From Tetrapyrgos nigripes (taxonomy: Eukaryota; Basidiomycota; Agaricomycetes; Agaricales; Campanellaceae): a stretch of DNA of 64,000 nt. Location: the NCBI GenBank assembly GCA_013368315.1, contig JAACJM010000106.1, positions 219,995-283,994 of the forward strand, read 5' to 3'. The notes under the pieces were generated by a model. The model saw only the letters and a program-made list of their open reading frames with translations. It was not told the DNA's origin and made no database searches. This document shows, one piece after another, positions 1-12,256 of this stretch (its first letter is position 1; the number at the start of each line of letters is the position of its first letter). Both the position numbers and the translations under genes were made by a program.

Positions 1-1317
1 GAGGTTCGGTGGTAGAGCGGTGAAGATGCAGCAGTGTTTGGACGAAAAGCTGCTACCAAACATTAGACGGCGACGGCAGCGGCGACAAAGCGGCGACCAA
101 CCGCTACCAACCGCCAGCCAACCGCCAGCCGCATACCGCTAGAGGAGGAGGAGGAGGAGTCTATGTCCCGGGCTAGAAGTGAACCGATATGTGAGTTTTC
201 TCGACATCTATTGTCAAATGAAATCCTCTGCGGCATTGCTGTGGTATCATCTTAGCCAGCCGAAACCCAATGGACCCCCAAGGTGTGTAGGAAGTTTGTC
301 AAACAAAGCTCCTCCGCAAGACAAGGGAAAAATAACATAGGAAAGACTAGGTACTACAGCTTAATGGAAAGACTCGAACTCGAACCTTCGCAGTGACATG
401 TCCATGAGAGATTGCACCTATTCAATACGAATAGTGTGCGCATACAGAAGAAAGGTTTGCCTGAGGGTTACGTTCTGTAGATTTTCAAGTAACCCCTTGC
501 TAACCCACGTCGCGTCCGCTCCGAGACCATAACTAATTAGAGAAAGGCACGGATATGCGGTTTTCAGCGGGTTAGGGGATATATGGGTTCATCCGAACCC
601 GCCGCCAACCCGCGACCCTTTGACGGGGTAATATACATGTCAGAGTATGGTGTGTATAGCCTATAATCATAGTTAGTTGAATCTTGAAGTCACCAATCAG
701 CAGACTTACGTGAAATTCTCTCTCTAGAGCTCCTTTTCTCTCTCTAAATGCTTCTTCAAGTTCTTGTACGAATCTATATGATCCGCTCTTCCCGTCGTCA
801 CAGGTACGGATCAGACATTTTTACCTGCAGGATACCCGTACTCAGGTTCCCTACAACTAATGGGTACTAAGTGTATTCACATTTCTTTCAGGAACCAACC
901 CTCCTTCCAGGACTAGAATACCGAGTGTGGCATCACACAATGCGACGAATCCGGTACTCAGTAACCATTCCGTTCTTGTATCAGCGCCACTGATCCAATT
1001 ACCCAACAGCTTTGCGCTTTTCTGGTGGTGGTATTCTGAAAACACTCCTGCGTTTATATGGTAACTGTCACCCTTGATTCATGAAAATACAAAAGCAAAG
1101 CACCAAAATAGCATCGATATCCACACCAACGGCTTGCACATCCTACCAGTTGAAATTGCATTCGGTGATATTCAGCACTAGTACTGTGAATCATCCAGAT
1201 ACTTGGATAAGCTTAAAATGCGATATAAAACCAAGACATCCGTGTAGACCTATCTCTTGTCTCCTCTCGGGGTCACTCGGCGCTAGACTTTTCATCAAAC
1301 CTCCAAGATCGCTAGCG
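1..1317. other. Gene-free left flank and upstream region
   Basis: I see no convincing gene here. The first 160 bases are low complexity, with repeated CCAACCGC-like units and a short GAG run near 142-158. The last few hundred bases are the presumed promoter of the FAD-linked oxidase that follows. Short open frames in this stretch have no recognisable domain. Confidence 0.5.
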
Positions 1318-3435
1318 ATGAGAGCTACCTCCATCTCGTCTCTTTTCGTCTCATTGTTGCTGTATTGCTTGACCTCCTTGGCTCAGAACATCGCTCAGCT
1401 TCAGGAACAACTCCAAAGGAGTAATGTACCAGCAGTGTTTCCCAATGATCCTGGGTATGCCAACGCTAGTGCGCCATGTGAGTACAGTCCTTACACTGGA
1501 ACTTGAAGCGCCCGAATAATCTGAGTCCGAATCCTGATTAATTCTCCAAACGCCTCCCTCTCTCTATGTCTGTGTCTGCCCTGGGCGCCTACAGTCAACA
1601 TGAGATTCTCTTTCAGTCCGATAGCCATCGCATTCCCGGAAACATCGCAACAAGTCGCAGCTTCCATCAACGCTGGAACTGCACAGGATCTCAAAGTCGT
1701 CGCTCGGAGCGGAGGTGTAAGTGCTACCCACCCACTATCACTATCCGAGTTTATCTTCATTTGATCCCGATTAATTGATTCCTAACGTGCCACCATTCTT
1801 AGCACAGCTATATTGCCAACGGTCTCGGAGGGAAAAGCGGTTCCCTAGTCCTTGACTTAAGTCGTATGAAAGCGATTACTTATGATGAAGAAACCAAGAC
1901 GGTCAAGGTGGAAACGGGTAATCGATTGGGTGATATTGCTCTGGCTTTGAATGACCATGGAAGAGCTATGCCTCATGGAAGATGCACCTATGTTGGAATT
2001 GGAGGCCATGCAGGTAAGCGGTGGGAGAGAGATTCGGGAATGTCTAGTCAGATGTGTACTAATTTTTCTTAATTTCAGGGCACGGTGGATTCGGATTCCA
2101 ATCAAGAATGTGGGGTCTCACTCTGGACGTCGTGCAGTCTGTCACTGTCGTTTTAGCAAATGGCACAATTGCGACTGTTTCTGAGAATGAGAACGCTGAG
2201 CTATTCTGGGTAAGACTTCATCTTGTACATATATCTCAGGATTCCTTACGAGAACACCATGTCTGTGTTTGTTCCCATTCCTCCAGGGCATCCGAGGCGC
2301 CGCCTCCTCCTTCGGAATCGTCACTTCAATCCAATTCAAACATTCCCTGCCCCATCTTCCGCAACCATATTCAACTACGGCTGGACTCTCGACATCTCCG
2401 ACGCCAGCAAAGCTCTATCAAATTGGCAATCCTTCGTCGACACCGATATTCCTCCCGAATTCGGCGGTGAGCTCGTCCTCTCAAAAGGTCCCTCATATGG
2501 TCAAGTGCAACTTTCCTTCTTCGGCGCGTACTGGGGATCGTTTGATACTTTCAACTCTACTATTGCCCCCTTTAAGGATACGCTCCCGATCGTACCTCAA
2601 TCTCAGAGTGTCACTTCGGGAAATTGGTTCGAGGGCCTTGAGGCTTTGGTTTTTGGAGCGTTGAATACAAGTAGCGCAAGTGAGACGAGGGATACGTTTT
2701 ATGCCAAATCTCTCCTGACGCCAGAGGAGGTTCCGATGACTGAGGATGCTGTAGGAGCGTTTATCACATACCTAGGTACTGAAGGTTTCTCTTCCAACAC
2801 GGTAAGTATTAGTCGGACGTCTTTTCTGGTCATGGCGTCCCTTTATTGACCACTTTCTACAATCGTATCTCAGAGTTGGTTCGTAGAAGTAGAATTATAC
2901 GGTGGAACCAACTCTGCCATCAATAAGGTTCCCCTGGACGAGACTGCCTTTGCGCACCGGAGCGCTAGATTCAATTTCCAGCTCTATGCCTCATCTGCTA
3001 ACAAACTTCCACCCTATCCAGATTTTGGATTCACTTTCGTTGACGGTGAGTGATGGGTGATTTTTTCCTGTTGATCTACTAGAACTTTGGCTGGTTATTC
3101 CCCTTAGGCATGGCCAACAGTATTACTTCCAACATGCCAGATGATTGGGCTTGGGGGTGAGTTCATCCTTCTCAAATTCGGTCAGCCTCACTCAATGATG
3201 TATTCGCCATCCAGAGCCTACGTTAACTACGCTGATGACCGACTTGCTGACTGTATGTCCCAAAACTTCCTTCCAAAGGTTACTAGATTCCTGATCAACA
3301 TGCTAACTACACCATTTTTTGGCTTTCGTAGGGCAAGACCGTTACTATGGATCGCATTACGAACGTTTACAGGCATTGAAGCGCTCTGTTGATCCACATG
3401 ATGTGTTTTATTTTCCCGAATCCATCGAGGAGTAG
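1318..3435 (+). CDS. Secreted FAD-linked oxidase (BBE/GOOX-like, AA7 type), one apparent frameshift
   Basis: Likely a secreted flavoprotein that oxidises carbohydrates or a small metabolite and makes H2O2. Nine exons read well: 1318-1477, 1595-1716, 1803-2013, 2079-2209, 2287-2801, 2874-3045, 3108-3156, 3215-3252, 3332-3435, about 500 aa. The start gives a signal peptide (MRATSISSLFVSLLL). The FAD_binding_4 domain has the covalent His in SGGHSY (about residue 95) and a second covalent Cys in HGRCTYVGIGGH (about residue 155). That 60-residue spacing matches glucooligosaccharide oxidases with bicovalent FAD. The C-terminal BBE segment (YYGSHYERLQALK) is intact. Between SFGIVTSIQFK and TFPAPSSATIF the frame slips by one base at an AAA run (about 2338-2341); every other junction is in phase. 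Family placement is firm; the substrate cannot be read from sequence. Confidence 0.88.
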
Positions 3436-3633
3436 TCTTCCGTGGCGGACATGAGGCTTATTCGCTCGAGTGCTAATTATAAGATCGTGATCAAATTAAA
3501 GGTAGTATACATTATGCAGAGATTAGATCCAGGCTATCTAGATATACATAACATGATTATTCCTCCCACAGAAGTTGACGTTCTAACTTCACCACCGGCA
3601 AAACCCTAACATGAGTCGAGCAGTGCACTGTGT

Positions 3634-4901
3634 TCACAGCGGCATCTCAAAGAAAGTAAATCTCAACACCCCCCTTTGATCCCAACTAGCCAACGTCCTC
3701 CGCACATGTTCCACAATACTACTCTCCAATCTCACATCTCCTCGTGCATTTCTGCTGTTCACCAAAAAATGTATAATCTTCAACTGAGCAAACTCCACTC
3801 GATCCAGTTCTCGGCTAATGTGGGGAAGAAGGCGTTGGTCGATATAGAATTGACGTGATGCAGCGAAAGCGATTTCGAGGATTTGGAGGTTTGTTGTCGT
3901 CACTTGTTTCAAGATTGGGAGAAGCCAGGATATCATACCGAATACCCTGTCTGGCGAAAAGAAGCTGAGGTATTGAATGGAGGTGTTGTTGGAGATGTCT
4001 AGGGAGGAGATTGTACGATCGGAAAGAACATGCTCTGAAAATAGAGGAGGTCAAAAGAGGGCTAATGGAAGTAGATATGAGAGGGAGGCTTACGGCGAGA
4101 TACAATCGTAAGACGAGTAAGAAGAGGTCCCAGAGATCTCAGAAGACATGATGCATTTCCTTCTGTCAGAGAAGTTCGGGCTCCCAGACGCGTTATTTCC
4201 CAAGAAGCTTGCTTCGACAGTTTCTCGGAAAATAGACAGTTCAGTCTTTTTTCGAGAGCAGGTTCGGAGCTACGGAGCTCCAAACCGCACTGGATTTGGG
4301 ATTGCAACTCGTCTAATGAATCCAGGGAGATCATATCCGAGCTGCTCTCCATGTCCTCTTGCAGGACAACTTCCCCGTCCAAAAATTCTACACTTCGCAA
4401 AGTTATGGATCGTAGAGGAAGACAAGCTCCGAGGAACTCGGAGTAATCCCGTGCATGAGGAAACCGTACATCTTCCATCTCCAGAGACGTTATCATACGT
4501 GCGATCCTCCCCAAACACGAGATAACTTCAAGGCCCAAGAGCGACCAGCTAAAATGTTCAATTGAAAGGAGGGACAGCACCCTCTGCGAAGCCAAGTAGG
4601 ATAAAATCGCAAGTAGACTTTCTAAGCGCTTCGTCGTCCACGGCCTATTTGCAAGGTACGTCCCGAGGATACGAAGCCGGCGTACACGGGAGAACATGAC
4701 AGAGCGGGAGAACGACGAGTCCAAAAACGATCTGAATGCATCTACGGTGTGAGTGCTGAGGGTAATGGATACAAACGCGTGGGCGTAGGTGCGATATCTC
4801 CAATGTTTGCAGACGAGGCTGGTCGTAAGGAGGCTTTCCTTGTCCCAGCTCAGTATATCGATGATGTTTTCTTGAAGTTCCGGAGGAAGGCGGATCATCA
4901 T
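3634..4901 (-). CDS. F-box protein
   Basis: Two exons on the minus strand, 4094-4901 and 3634-4034, joined in phase across a 59-bp intron, give about 402 aa. The N-terminus (RLPPELQENIIDILSW, then LVCKHWRYRTYAHAF) is a typical fungal F-box, which would bind Skp1 in an SCF ubiquitin ligase. The rest has leucine-rich stretches (RRLRILGTYLANR, ITSLEMEDVRFP) like those in degenerate LRR-type basidiomycete F-box proteins. These families are large and fast-evolving, so no substrate can be named. It converges with the FAD oxidase, with about 200 bp between the stop codons. Confidence 0.75.
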
Positions 4902-6409
4902 ATGCGCTGGCTAGATGGTGTACAGGGTTGAGAGATCCGTTGGGACAACTAGGACGACTTACCATGAAGAAGATCAAGCTGTCAACAATGTCGGGGAAGA
5001 CTCAGCACTGGCAAAGCGGTTGTTTTAATCATGGTGACTGTGAGAGAAGGGTGCTAATATACCAAACCAAGACTGATAACAGGAAACAGCTCGGGTTACT
5101 GATAAACTAGCATTGAATGAGATGGCACTAGGTAATGAGCGACGTCCGGGATGAGCAAAGCACCTGACCGGTACTATTCAGTTTCAATTTGGGTCACGGC
5201 GAATTGCGTTCTCCTTGACAATTTGGAAGGCGCGTTCAAAGACATAAGCTGATCCCTGTCAGTTACCAGGATGGATAATGATCGGACATGGGTCTCCGTG
5301 GATTCTGGTTCCTATCTTTGCTGGTACAGCAAGTCATTCTGTGGCGTGGCTGAACACTTCAAGTTATGACACGGTCACCGGTTTGGCAACGGAAAAAGTC
5401 GAGCCTGAATAGAAAGCCAAGAGCATCTGAGTTCAAGCAGGTGTAATGACGAGAAAAATGTTCCTAATGTGGGCAGTCGTAATTCGGCCGGTTCTTCGAG
5501 AAGTCTACTTCGTCCTCGAGGAATCTCTGGTCGGTTGATGGCCAGAATGATCTCCATTGAGAAGCAGAAGCACCGCGCCATATTAAAACACCATATATAT
5601 AAGCAATGAGCCAAACAGCGAGCTTGTCAGCTTGAAAGTTGAGTTAGACTCACAGCTACCCGCATAATAATCCTAGGAGCGAGCTATCCACCGGCCGTAT
5701 ATGATCACTATCAGTTCTGTAACTGCCATGGGCGCAACATACCTTCCCCCGAGTGATACGCTTCTTCAAGTTTAACGTCTATCCACAAACTCCGCCGATG
5801 AAGCAAACAGAAACAGTCGTGGACACATGAACGTCGATAAGCGTCGAGGACCAGAGACTTATTGGCGGGAGAGACTAGGAGGAGTTAGACTCGAACCACT
5901 CAGCGCACTGTGTAACACTTTGATGACAGTCGCTTCGCCAAGCGGTTTGATCGACTTTCATCAAACCTTGCAGAAGTGACTGGCTCGAGTCTAAGGAGGA
6001 GTGGATTACCCGGACCAGGTCCAAGAACTGAGTACTGCAAGGGAGTCAGATCATGACCGAAAACTCTGGACTCGACTGGATTTGTCAATGTTTGGTTTCC
6101 CACTTTTGTTTTCCCGTTTTTCCGACTCGCGAGCTCAGCCTCAAGTAATTACTCATACGCTCAAGATGCTCCTGCAATGTCATTATCTAGATCCGTTCTC
6201 ATCTCATTTTACGACGATGTAAGCGAAAACTTTGATTATTTCTTCAAAGAACATTAAACTAAGCACTACTCGTACAATAGAGCCTTGACATTGGTCCCAA
6301 ATTGAAAAAATATCGCGAACAAGAAAAGAAAAGAAAAAGTCTACCGAATCCTGATTTGAAGGTCCAAATCCCTAGACTAAGACCGTCCTTCAACTTGGCC
6401 TAGTACGGC
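4902..6409. other. Gene-free interval, about 1.5 kb
   Basis: It lies between the F-box start and the 3' end of the HMG-box gene. I find only short open frames without domains and no clear repeat. Upstream signals of the F-box gene should sit at the left edge. Confidence 0.45.
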
Positions 6410-7759
6410 CTACGGAAAGAAAAAGTACGTATCCAACGCCCTCTGCTCTTCTTCTGTCAGCTTGGCATTAACATCAACATCAGCTTCGTCGTTCCCACTT
6501 CCATTTCTATGTCCATCCCCATTCCCGGTCCCGGTCCCACTTCCAGTGGACATGAAATACGGCCGAATACCCGCATTGTCCAATCCGGCAGCATAGCTCG
6601 CTAATGCACCCTCGTGCGTAAGATGCGAAGTCGTACTACTACCACCCTGGTAGCTGTAGCTACCCGACGGGATCGAAGCAGCATAACCCTGCCCATGAAA
6701 TGAATTCGAGTGTAAATCCGGAATAGAATGCGGGTAGGGATAAGGGTGAGGAGGATAATGCAGAGGAAGAGATGAGTTCGCCCGAAATTGGTTTTGGTAC
6801 GCGTGGTGACCGTATCCAGAACCAGAGCCGGAGCCGGAGCCGGAGGGAAACGCATCAGCCATGGGAGGGAGGACGTAGGGCTGATAGTGTCTCGCAAGTT
6901 GAGGTTGAGGTTGAGGCTGAGGCTGGGGTTGGAGTTGGGAATGTGAGCTCGAGGAGGGGGAGCATTGGAATTGGGATTGTCGATATGACACTGAACTTGG
7001 CATTGGCGCAGTCGAGTTGATAAAAGTGTAGCTCCTGGGAGTGTCATCGCTCTGCGAATGATTATAAGAAGAGAGGATGTGTTGAGAAGGGGAGTTGTGG
7101 AATGGGGTGGGGACGGATGGTGGTATGTTGTGGTGCGGACTCTGCGAATCATGACGAAGTCAGTACGAAGTGGGAATCGATGAAAAGAAGATGAGACTCA
7201 CCATATCCATGATGACGGGAGAGAGAAGACTTGATGTGTGTTGCTCGTTCGAAATCTTCTCAGAAGCTGACCGTGTTTTCCTGGGCCTTCCACTTTTCTG
7301 CTTCTGCTTCTGCGGTTCCTGCTTCTTGTTCTTGCTACTCACTGGCTTGAACACATAATCGGGATAAAGCTCGTGGTGTCGGACCTTCTCCAAAGCCGCC
7401 AAATGGCGATAACGAATTCTCGTTTCCTCTGGAAGCCTTGCCCAAGCTTCTCCAGCGTCCTTGGAGATGTCGCCTTGTCGTTCTGACCTGGCCGCGTTCT
7501 GTTTTTGCTTGAGCTCCTCGACGAAGTCGCAGCGGAAAATGATGAAGGGGTTTCGGGGACGGCGGACGCGTTCACCCTCGGAGGGGTCAGGGGAAGTAGA
7601 AGCAGAGGGCGAACTGGGAGAGTCGACTTGTTCGGAGGCGTCAGAAGAGGAGGAAGATTCATGATCGGATGGTTGGAGTTCCTCTTCTACTACGTTGGGA
7701 GGAGTCCATCCAAAAACGTTGGAACGCTTTTGTGAATTAGAGCGACGTTGGGGTGGCAT
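6410..7759 (-). CDS. HMG-box transcription factor (MATA_HMG/Ste11-Prf1-like)
   Basis: Two minus-strand exons, 7202-7759 and 6410-7141, join in phase 0 across a 60-bp intron to give about 429 aa. Residues about 66-140 form an HMG box of the fungal mating-type class: RRPRNPFIIFRCDFVEE, then DISKDAGEAWARLPEE and YPDYVF. A basic AT-hook-like GRPRK follows near residue 157. The second exon is low complexity: a QPQPQPQP run, SGSGSGSG, many Ser/Tyr/His, and a short acidic end. Box plus long disordered tail is typical of Ste11/Prf1-like pheromone-response regulators, but HMG-box paralogues are numerous and I cannot assign orthology. It is divergent from the RING gene across about 0.96 kb. Confidence 0.82.
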
Positions 7760-8723
7760 GTTTGTTGGTGGGTGAAGACGATGTAAAGTGGGTTGTCAGT
7801 ACAATTGGATGTGGTCTGTGAGGGCAAAATATATATGGCCCCGAGCCATGTTACGCTTGGACTGTCTCGTTGCCATTTTGGGCCTTGGTGGTCCCAAAGC
7901 ACAATTTTGGGTGCAAAGCGTTGATGGTGTTTCCATTTACGGAAGAGTTGCCTTGTCCCAATGGACCCAAAGACGGAATCTCATGACGAGCGCTCTTGCA
8001 TTTTCCCTTGTCTGCAATATGGGCGGTGTAGATACTTCCTTGACTTGCTAGACCGTCCCCAGTCTCCGTTATCCAGACGACGGGAATGCCTTAATGGTGT
8101 ACATAATTCACACGACAGCAGGCGAGGCTGTTCAGGTGCCGAAGGCGTGCTTGGACCTTCAGTGTGGACACATCGCATGCGACTTTTTTTGCTTAATTTG
8201 CAATCATTGCATCTATGGCCCTGGCGCATTGTCCGTTCCAGCATGTCCTACGCGTTCCCCAGGTGCTCGGCATCATAGAAGAATCCTCCGAAAGGTCGGT
8301 CAGTGTATGAACGTCGTCGAGGACAGTTCTTTACATGGCTTGTAGTATGAATGCGAGTGCTGATATTTATGAGCAATGTTTTCTGCCGTATACCTTCGTA
8401 AGCATGCTGAAAGATGGGTGAATCGGAAACCTTGAGTCGAGCGTCGAGACGCGGATAGGGGTTACCTTAAGTCTTCCACGTGGGTGTGTGTGACAAATTT
8501 GTTGATTTTCCATTTTGGGCACAAGAGCACTTCTTTTGTTACCTCGAAAAATGCATAGGCCCCAACAACGCAATCTTGTATTATACTCCCACCTATTTTT
8601 CTCTTTTTGCTCCTGCGGCTGAAGAAGAAGCTGTCCTGGCTTTTTAGCTCAGGAAAACTTGCCAGAATAACTGACAACTACATACTAGACAACTACCTTG
8701 ATCCCGAAGGAATTACGGATAAC
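7760..8723. other. Divergent promoter region between HMG-box and RING genes
   Basis: About 960 bp separates two genes pointing away from each other, so it probably holds both promoters. A CT-rich stretch lies before the RING start. A minus-strand open frame at 7981-8244 has clustered cysteines but lacks real Zn2Cys6 spacing, and I do not call it. Confidence 0.45.
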
Positions 8724-10726
8724 ATGGATGTTCTGGTGGGCGAGACTTCTAGTGAGTCCCATTTTCGATGTTTCCAGGTGTCAGGACTAATAAGCCACTA
8801 TGAAGGTCGAAGCAGGAAACGTGTGCGGTTTGAGGACAGCTCAGAGGGCTACAAAACTCAGAGCAGCAAAAGGCCCAGGATAGACGCCTACCCATTCGTC
8901 GTAGGCTCCAGCACCAGCACCGTCAGCGGCGGTCAGTCTTCGTGGCGTCCTAGCTTAACTGATGGGTCAATCCAATCCCTTCCAATTGACGAACCAATTG
9001 ACGAAGAGGATTTCGAGGATGACCCAGTTGACTTCGATATCGTCAGCTGGCAGAAACTTCTGCGTCGTCTCATTCAAGCTGACAGCCTGGAGGACACCGA
9101 ACCCTTCTCCTCATCTTCAGAGCCCAGCAGCTCTACCGCTATGCCCTCTTTCGATGACCGCGCGTCCATTCCAACCACCTCAGAGACACCTGCAACGCTG
9201 ATCCCTCCTTCTATTCCAACCATCCCAGAGATACCTGTACCATCCATTACTCCTTGTATACCAACTGCCGAGTCCACCACTGTTATAGATCCTTTCGACG
9301 ACCCCAACGTGTCCTGGGTTTCTCATCCTCTTCTTCCACCAAATGTCCTGGTGCCTACAGACCAAGGCAAATGGCCTTTAGTCCTGCAGTCGTTCTTACG
9401 CGAACACTTAGGCGGTCCTACACCATTTCGTGACTTTCTGCGAAGTATTCGACCGAAATGGCCTCAGGTTGTTGCGCAGGTGCTTGGGATGAGCGAAGAA
9501 TATGGCGAATTCGGTAGGAGAGAGGGACAAGGGGTTAGAGATGTTGAAGAGGCTTCTTCAGGTGTTTCCCGTCATCCTCAGTCTTCGTGGGCAGGACACG
9601 AAGACTGGACGAGTACTCGTCAAGTACCTGTCGCTACGAATGGCGCAGGTGGAAATGACGACGAAGAAGAAGAGGAAGAAGAATGGAGCGAAGAAAGTGA
9701 CGAGGATATTGATGAAGTCCTGGCACGCAGAGCAGTCGCTCAAAACCATATGGAGAGGATAGATGAGCTGGATTCTCGTGGACATTGGGAAGTCCCGTCT
9801 CTCCCAGTTCAGGACATCTCTTCCGACAGACATAGTCTCGAGACGTCTGGCTTTCATCCCTCAGTTGATGAAGTTCTGGATGACAGGGCCCAGAGAGCTC
9901 AAAACCTTGTTGAGAGCAGAGATGAGTTGGATCCTCATGGGCGTTGGGAATTCCTGTCTCTCCCGGTCGAGAGCTCTTCTTCCGGCAGAAGTAGTCCAGC
10001 GACGTCTAACTTTCATACCCTCGAAAGCGATCATTGCGACAATTGTCATCAAGCCGAACAGACTATGCCAGAGTCTGACCCTGTCGACGAATCATATTCT
10101 GACCCCTCCCCATCTATCGGTCACATTCATGCCGTCTCACCTGCTCCAAGGTCCAACGATGACACGAACGACCAAGCCAGCGATGACGAAGACGATGACG
10201 AAGATGAAGAAGAAGAACAAACCAAACTCCTTCTATCCTCTTACCGCTGCCCTATCTGCCTCTCCCCACCTCGCAACGCAACACTGACACCCTGCGGCCA
10301 CATCATCTGCGGAGCATGTCTCTTCCAATCGATCAAAGCAAGTGGTTATGTCCCTCCTTTAGCAGACGAAGTAGGCGATGTCGTCGCTGCTGGTGCTCGG
10401 CAATTTGATGATGCAGAGGGAGATGATAGGCTTCCTGTGATTTATGATGGTCAAGGTAGGAGGTGGAGGTGGAGATATAGGATGAATGAGCGTGGAGGGG
10501 ATAGAGGGAGGATATTTAGAGAGAGGGTGTTGGATAATGGTGATCGTGAGCCGAGGTATGGGTTTGGTTTTTGTATTCTGGATCTTCGTGACTATTTGCT
10601 GATGACGTCTCTTTGAATTGTGGTTTGTTGTACAGGTGCCCAGTATGTCGAAGTGTGATTCACGGTTGGAATGGAAAAGGAATGGGTGTGGTTGGGTTGA
10701 AGGTTCAGGTCGAGCAGGAGGATTGA
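8724..10726 (+). CDS. RING-finger E3 ubiquitin ligase, Slx8/RNF4-like RING, with internal repeat
   Basis: Three exons, 8724-8751, 8806-10555 and 10636-10726, give about 622 aa. The first intron is 54 bp, in frame and free of stops, but has a CTAAT branch site, so I treat it as an intron. The RING starts near residue 488: YRCPIC, then PCGHIICGAC, with the last pair CPVC supplied by exon 3. This resembles SUMO-targeted ligases of the Slx8/RNF4 type. About 79 residues separate the sixth and seventh ligands, longer than usual. Upstream are a basic NLS-like start (SRSRKRVRF, SKRPR), Ser/Pro-rich disorder, two acidic stretches, and two tandem 52-residue repeats starting DEVL (9711 and 9867). Nuclear ubiquitin ligase is inferred. 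Confidence 0.8.
9711..10022 (+). repeat. Two tandem 156-bp coding repeats in the RING gene
   Basis: Copy 1 begins at 9711 and copy 2 at 9867. Each encodes DEVL, then a DEL motif (IDELDSRGHWE versus RDELDPHGRWE), then SLPV and a Ser-rich end. The unit is 52 codons, so the duplication keeps frame. The copies have diverged at many positions. Confidence 0.8.
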
Positions 10727-11261
10727 AGTGCTTCATGAAATGCTCTTGTTCAGACACCATCTTTGGTATGTCGGCGACCACGTCAGTATACTGGGTAATG
10801 GCTGATTTTTAGAAAAGACCAGACTTCTCGTTGTGGATTGCAGAGCTTGGAGAGGCTTGAAAGGAGACGTTTGGCAGTGGCCTTGTATCCGTTAAGCTGG
10901 CGGTTTGGGTACAAGTGTACTACGCTGTTTCCGACAGTTACTAACTCCACACACGCTTATATCCCTCCCTTCTCTTATGCGGCCTCCTGTGATTGGGATT
11001 GTCTGGCGTCAGTCACCACTGTTTTGTCTGTAGATGACTATGAACCGGCAGACTTGCCGGAGTTCGAGCTCGTCAAGTCATTGGGAAATCAGAGTTGGCT
11101 TCCTCCTTGTACATAGACTGTATACTAGACCTAATCACATAGTACAAATGTATTCAGGACCTGGAGAAAATATCATGAAGATAATCGCCAAAAATTTGCG
11201 TAAGGGTCATGTGAGCCTGCTACTCTTCACCGTCACCTCTACCACCTCGTTCTTCGTTGCT
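10727..11261. other. Intergenic interval upstream of the CstF-64-like gene
   Basis: About 530 bp that should hold the RING 3' UTR and the next gene's promoter. I looked for an RNA-recognition motif that could be a missing first exon of the downstream gene and saw no RNP1/RNP2-like sequence. Confidence 0.45.
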
Positions 11262-12256
11262 ATGTCTCAATCGCTGCAGCTAGCCCAGGACCAACTGCTA
11301 GAATTACTCTTGCAACTTAAGGTTCGTGTAAAATGGCCGAAATTGACTCAGCTATCCAAAGCTCACGCAGTTTCCTTTTCTTTCTACTCGAACCAACCCT
11401 TACGCGAAATGGCTTGCTGGATTACCGCTTCAAAACCATATTCATATGCAATATGTCTAATATCTTCTCCCTTTTGCTACGTTCCCAGAGAGCAGGGCCA
11501 GTTGCAGCGAAACAAATCCTCAATAGTCAACCGCCAATAGCATATGCTCTGATCACTCTTATGGTGTCTATGAACGCAATCAGCGTTGAAGCATTCCAGG
11601 TGCGCAGTGATACCTCTTGTTCGCATATTCCTTGCTCACACATCCCTCTATGACGCTACCCCTCATCCAGAAAACTCTAGCTGACTATACAGCCGCTCAA
11701 ACAAATTCTTCTGCGCAACAAAATCCATCACGGACAACTATAACACCAACACCCGCATCCTCAATACCACCGCATATGCAGGCTGCCCAGTCACAATACC
11801 GTGGAGGAACACCTCCGACAATGTCAACGCCGCCTCCTTCAACGTCGACACCTCCAAACGCGTACGCGCAAGGATATAACCAAGTAGGATCGTCAGGGTA
11901 CAACCAACAGGGAGGATATGGTCGTCCACAGGGTTATAGTCAAGTCCCTTCGGGCTCTGGGCAGAGTAGTTACGGTGGTGGACAAGGAGGATATGGAGGA
12001 TATGGTGGTGCTGGTGCCGGTTCTTCACAACAACAGCCAACTTTACTGGCATCTGTGAACCCGGCGGTTCTGGCTGCGATTCCTGAAGAGCAGAAAGCGA
12101 TGGTGGTGCATGTTTTGTCTATGAGTCAGGAGCAGATTAACGCGCTGCCACCGCAAGACAAGGCAAATATTATTCAGCTGGTGAGCATGTCACTTTTTTT
12201 CTGTGGACCGGGCATGGCTAACTCTTCATTAGAGAGCTACGCTCGGTGCCAGCTAG
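11262..12256 (+). CDS. CstF-64/Rna15-like hinge and C-terminal domain protein, no RRM
   Basis: Four exons, 11262-11321, 11489-11599, 11671-12180 and 12233-12256, all in phase, give about 234 aa. Residues 1-60 match the CSTF2 hinge (DQLLELLLQLK, KQILNSQPPIAYALITLM, VEAFQKTLADY), which binds CstF-77/symplekin. A Pro/Ser/Thr-rich then Gly/Tyr/Gln-rich linker follows. Residues about 180-234 match the CSTF2 C-terminal domain (AMVVHVLSMSQEQINALPP, ending RATLGAS). The canonical protein begins with an RRM that reads the GU-rich downstream element, and none is present here. The first ATG in frame sits just before the hinge. RRM-less CstF64-like proteins such as plant ESP1 are known. The role in mRNA 3'-end formation follows from family knowledge. 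Confidence 0.82.

Noticed and set aside
380..410. GGTTCGAGTT-like box on the minus strand
   Set aside because: No tRNA fold around it; short matches to B-box are common by chance.
5880..5970. tRNA-like B-box (GGTTCGAGTCT) on the minus strand
   Set aside because: No pairing T-stem, acceptor stem or anticodon arm could be built around it.
7981..8244. Minus-strand frame with clustered Cys resembling a zinc cluster
   Set aside because: Cys spacing does not fit Zn2Cys6 or other known zinc motifs and there is no supporting gene structure.
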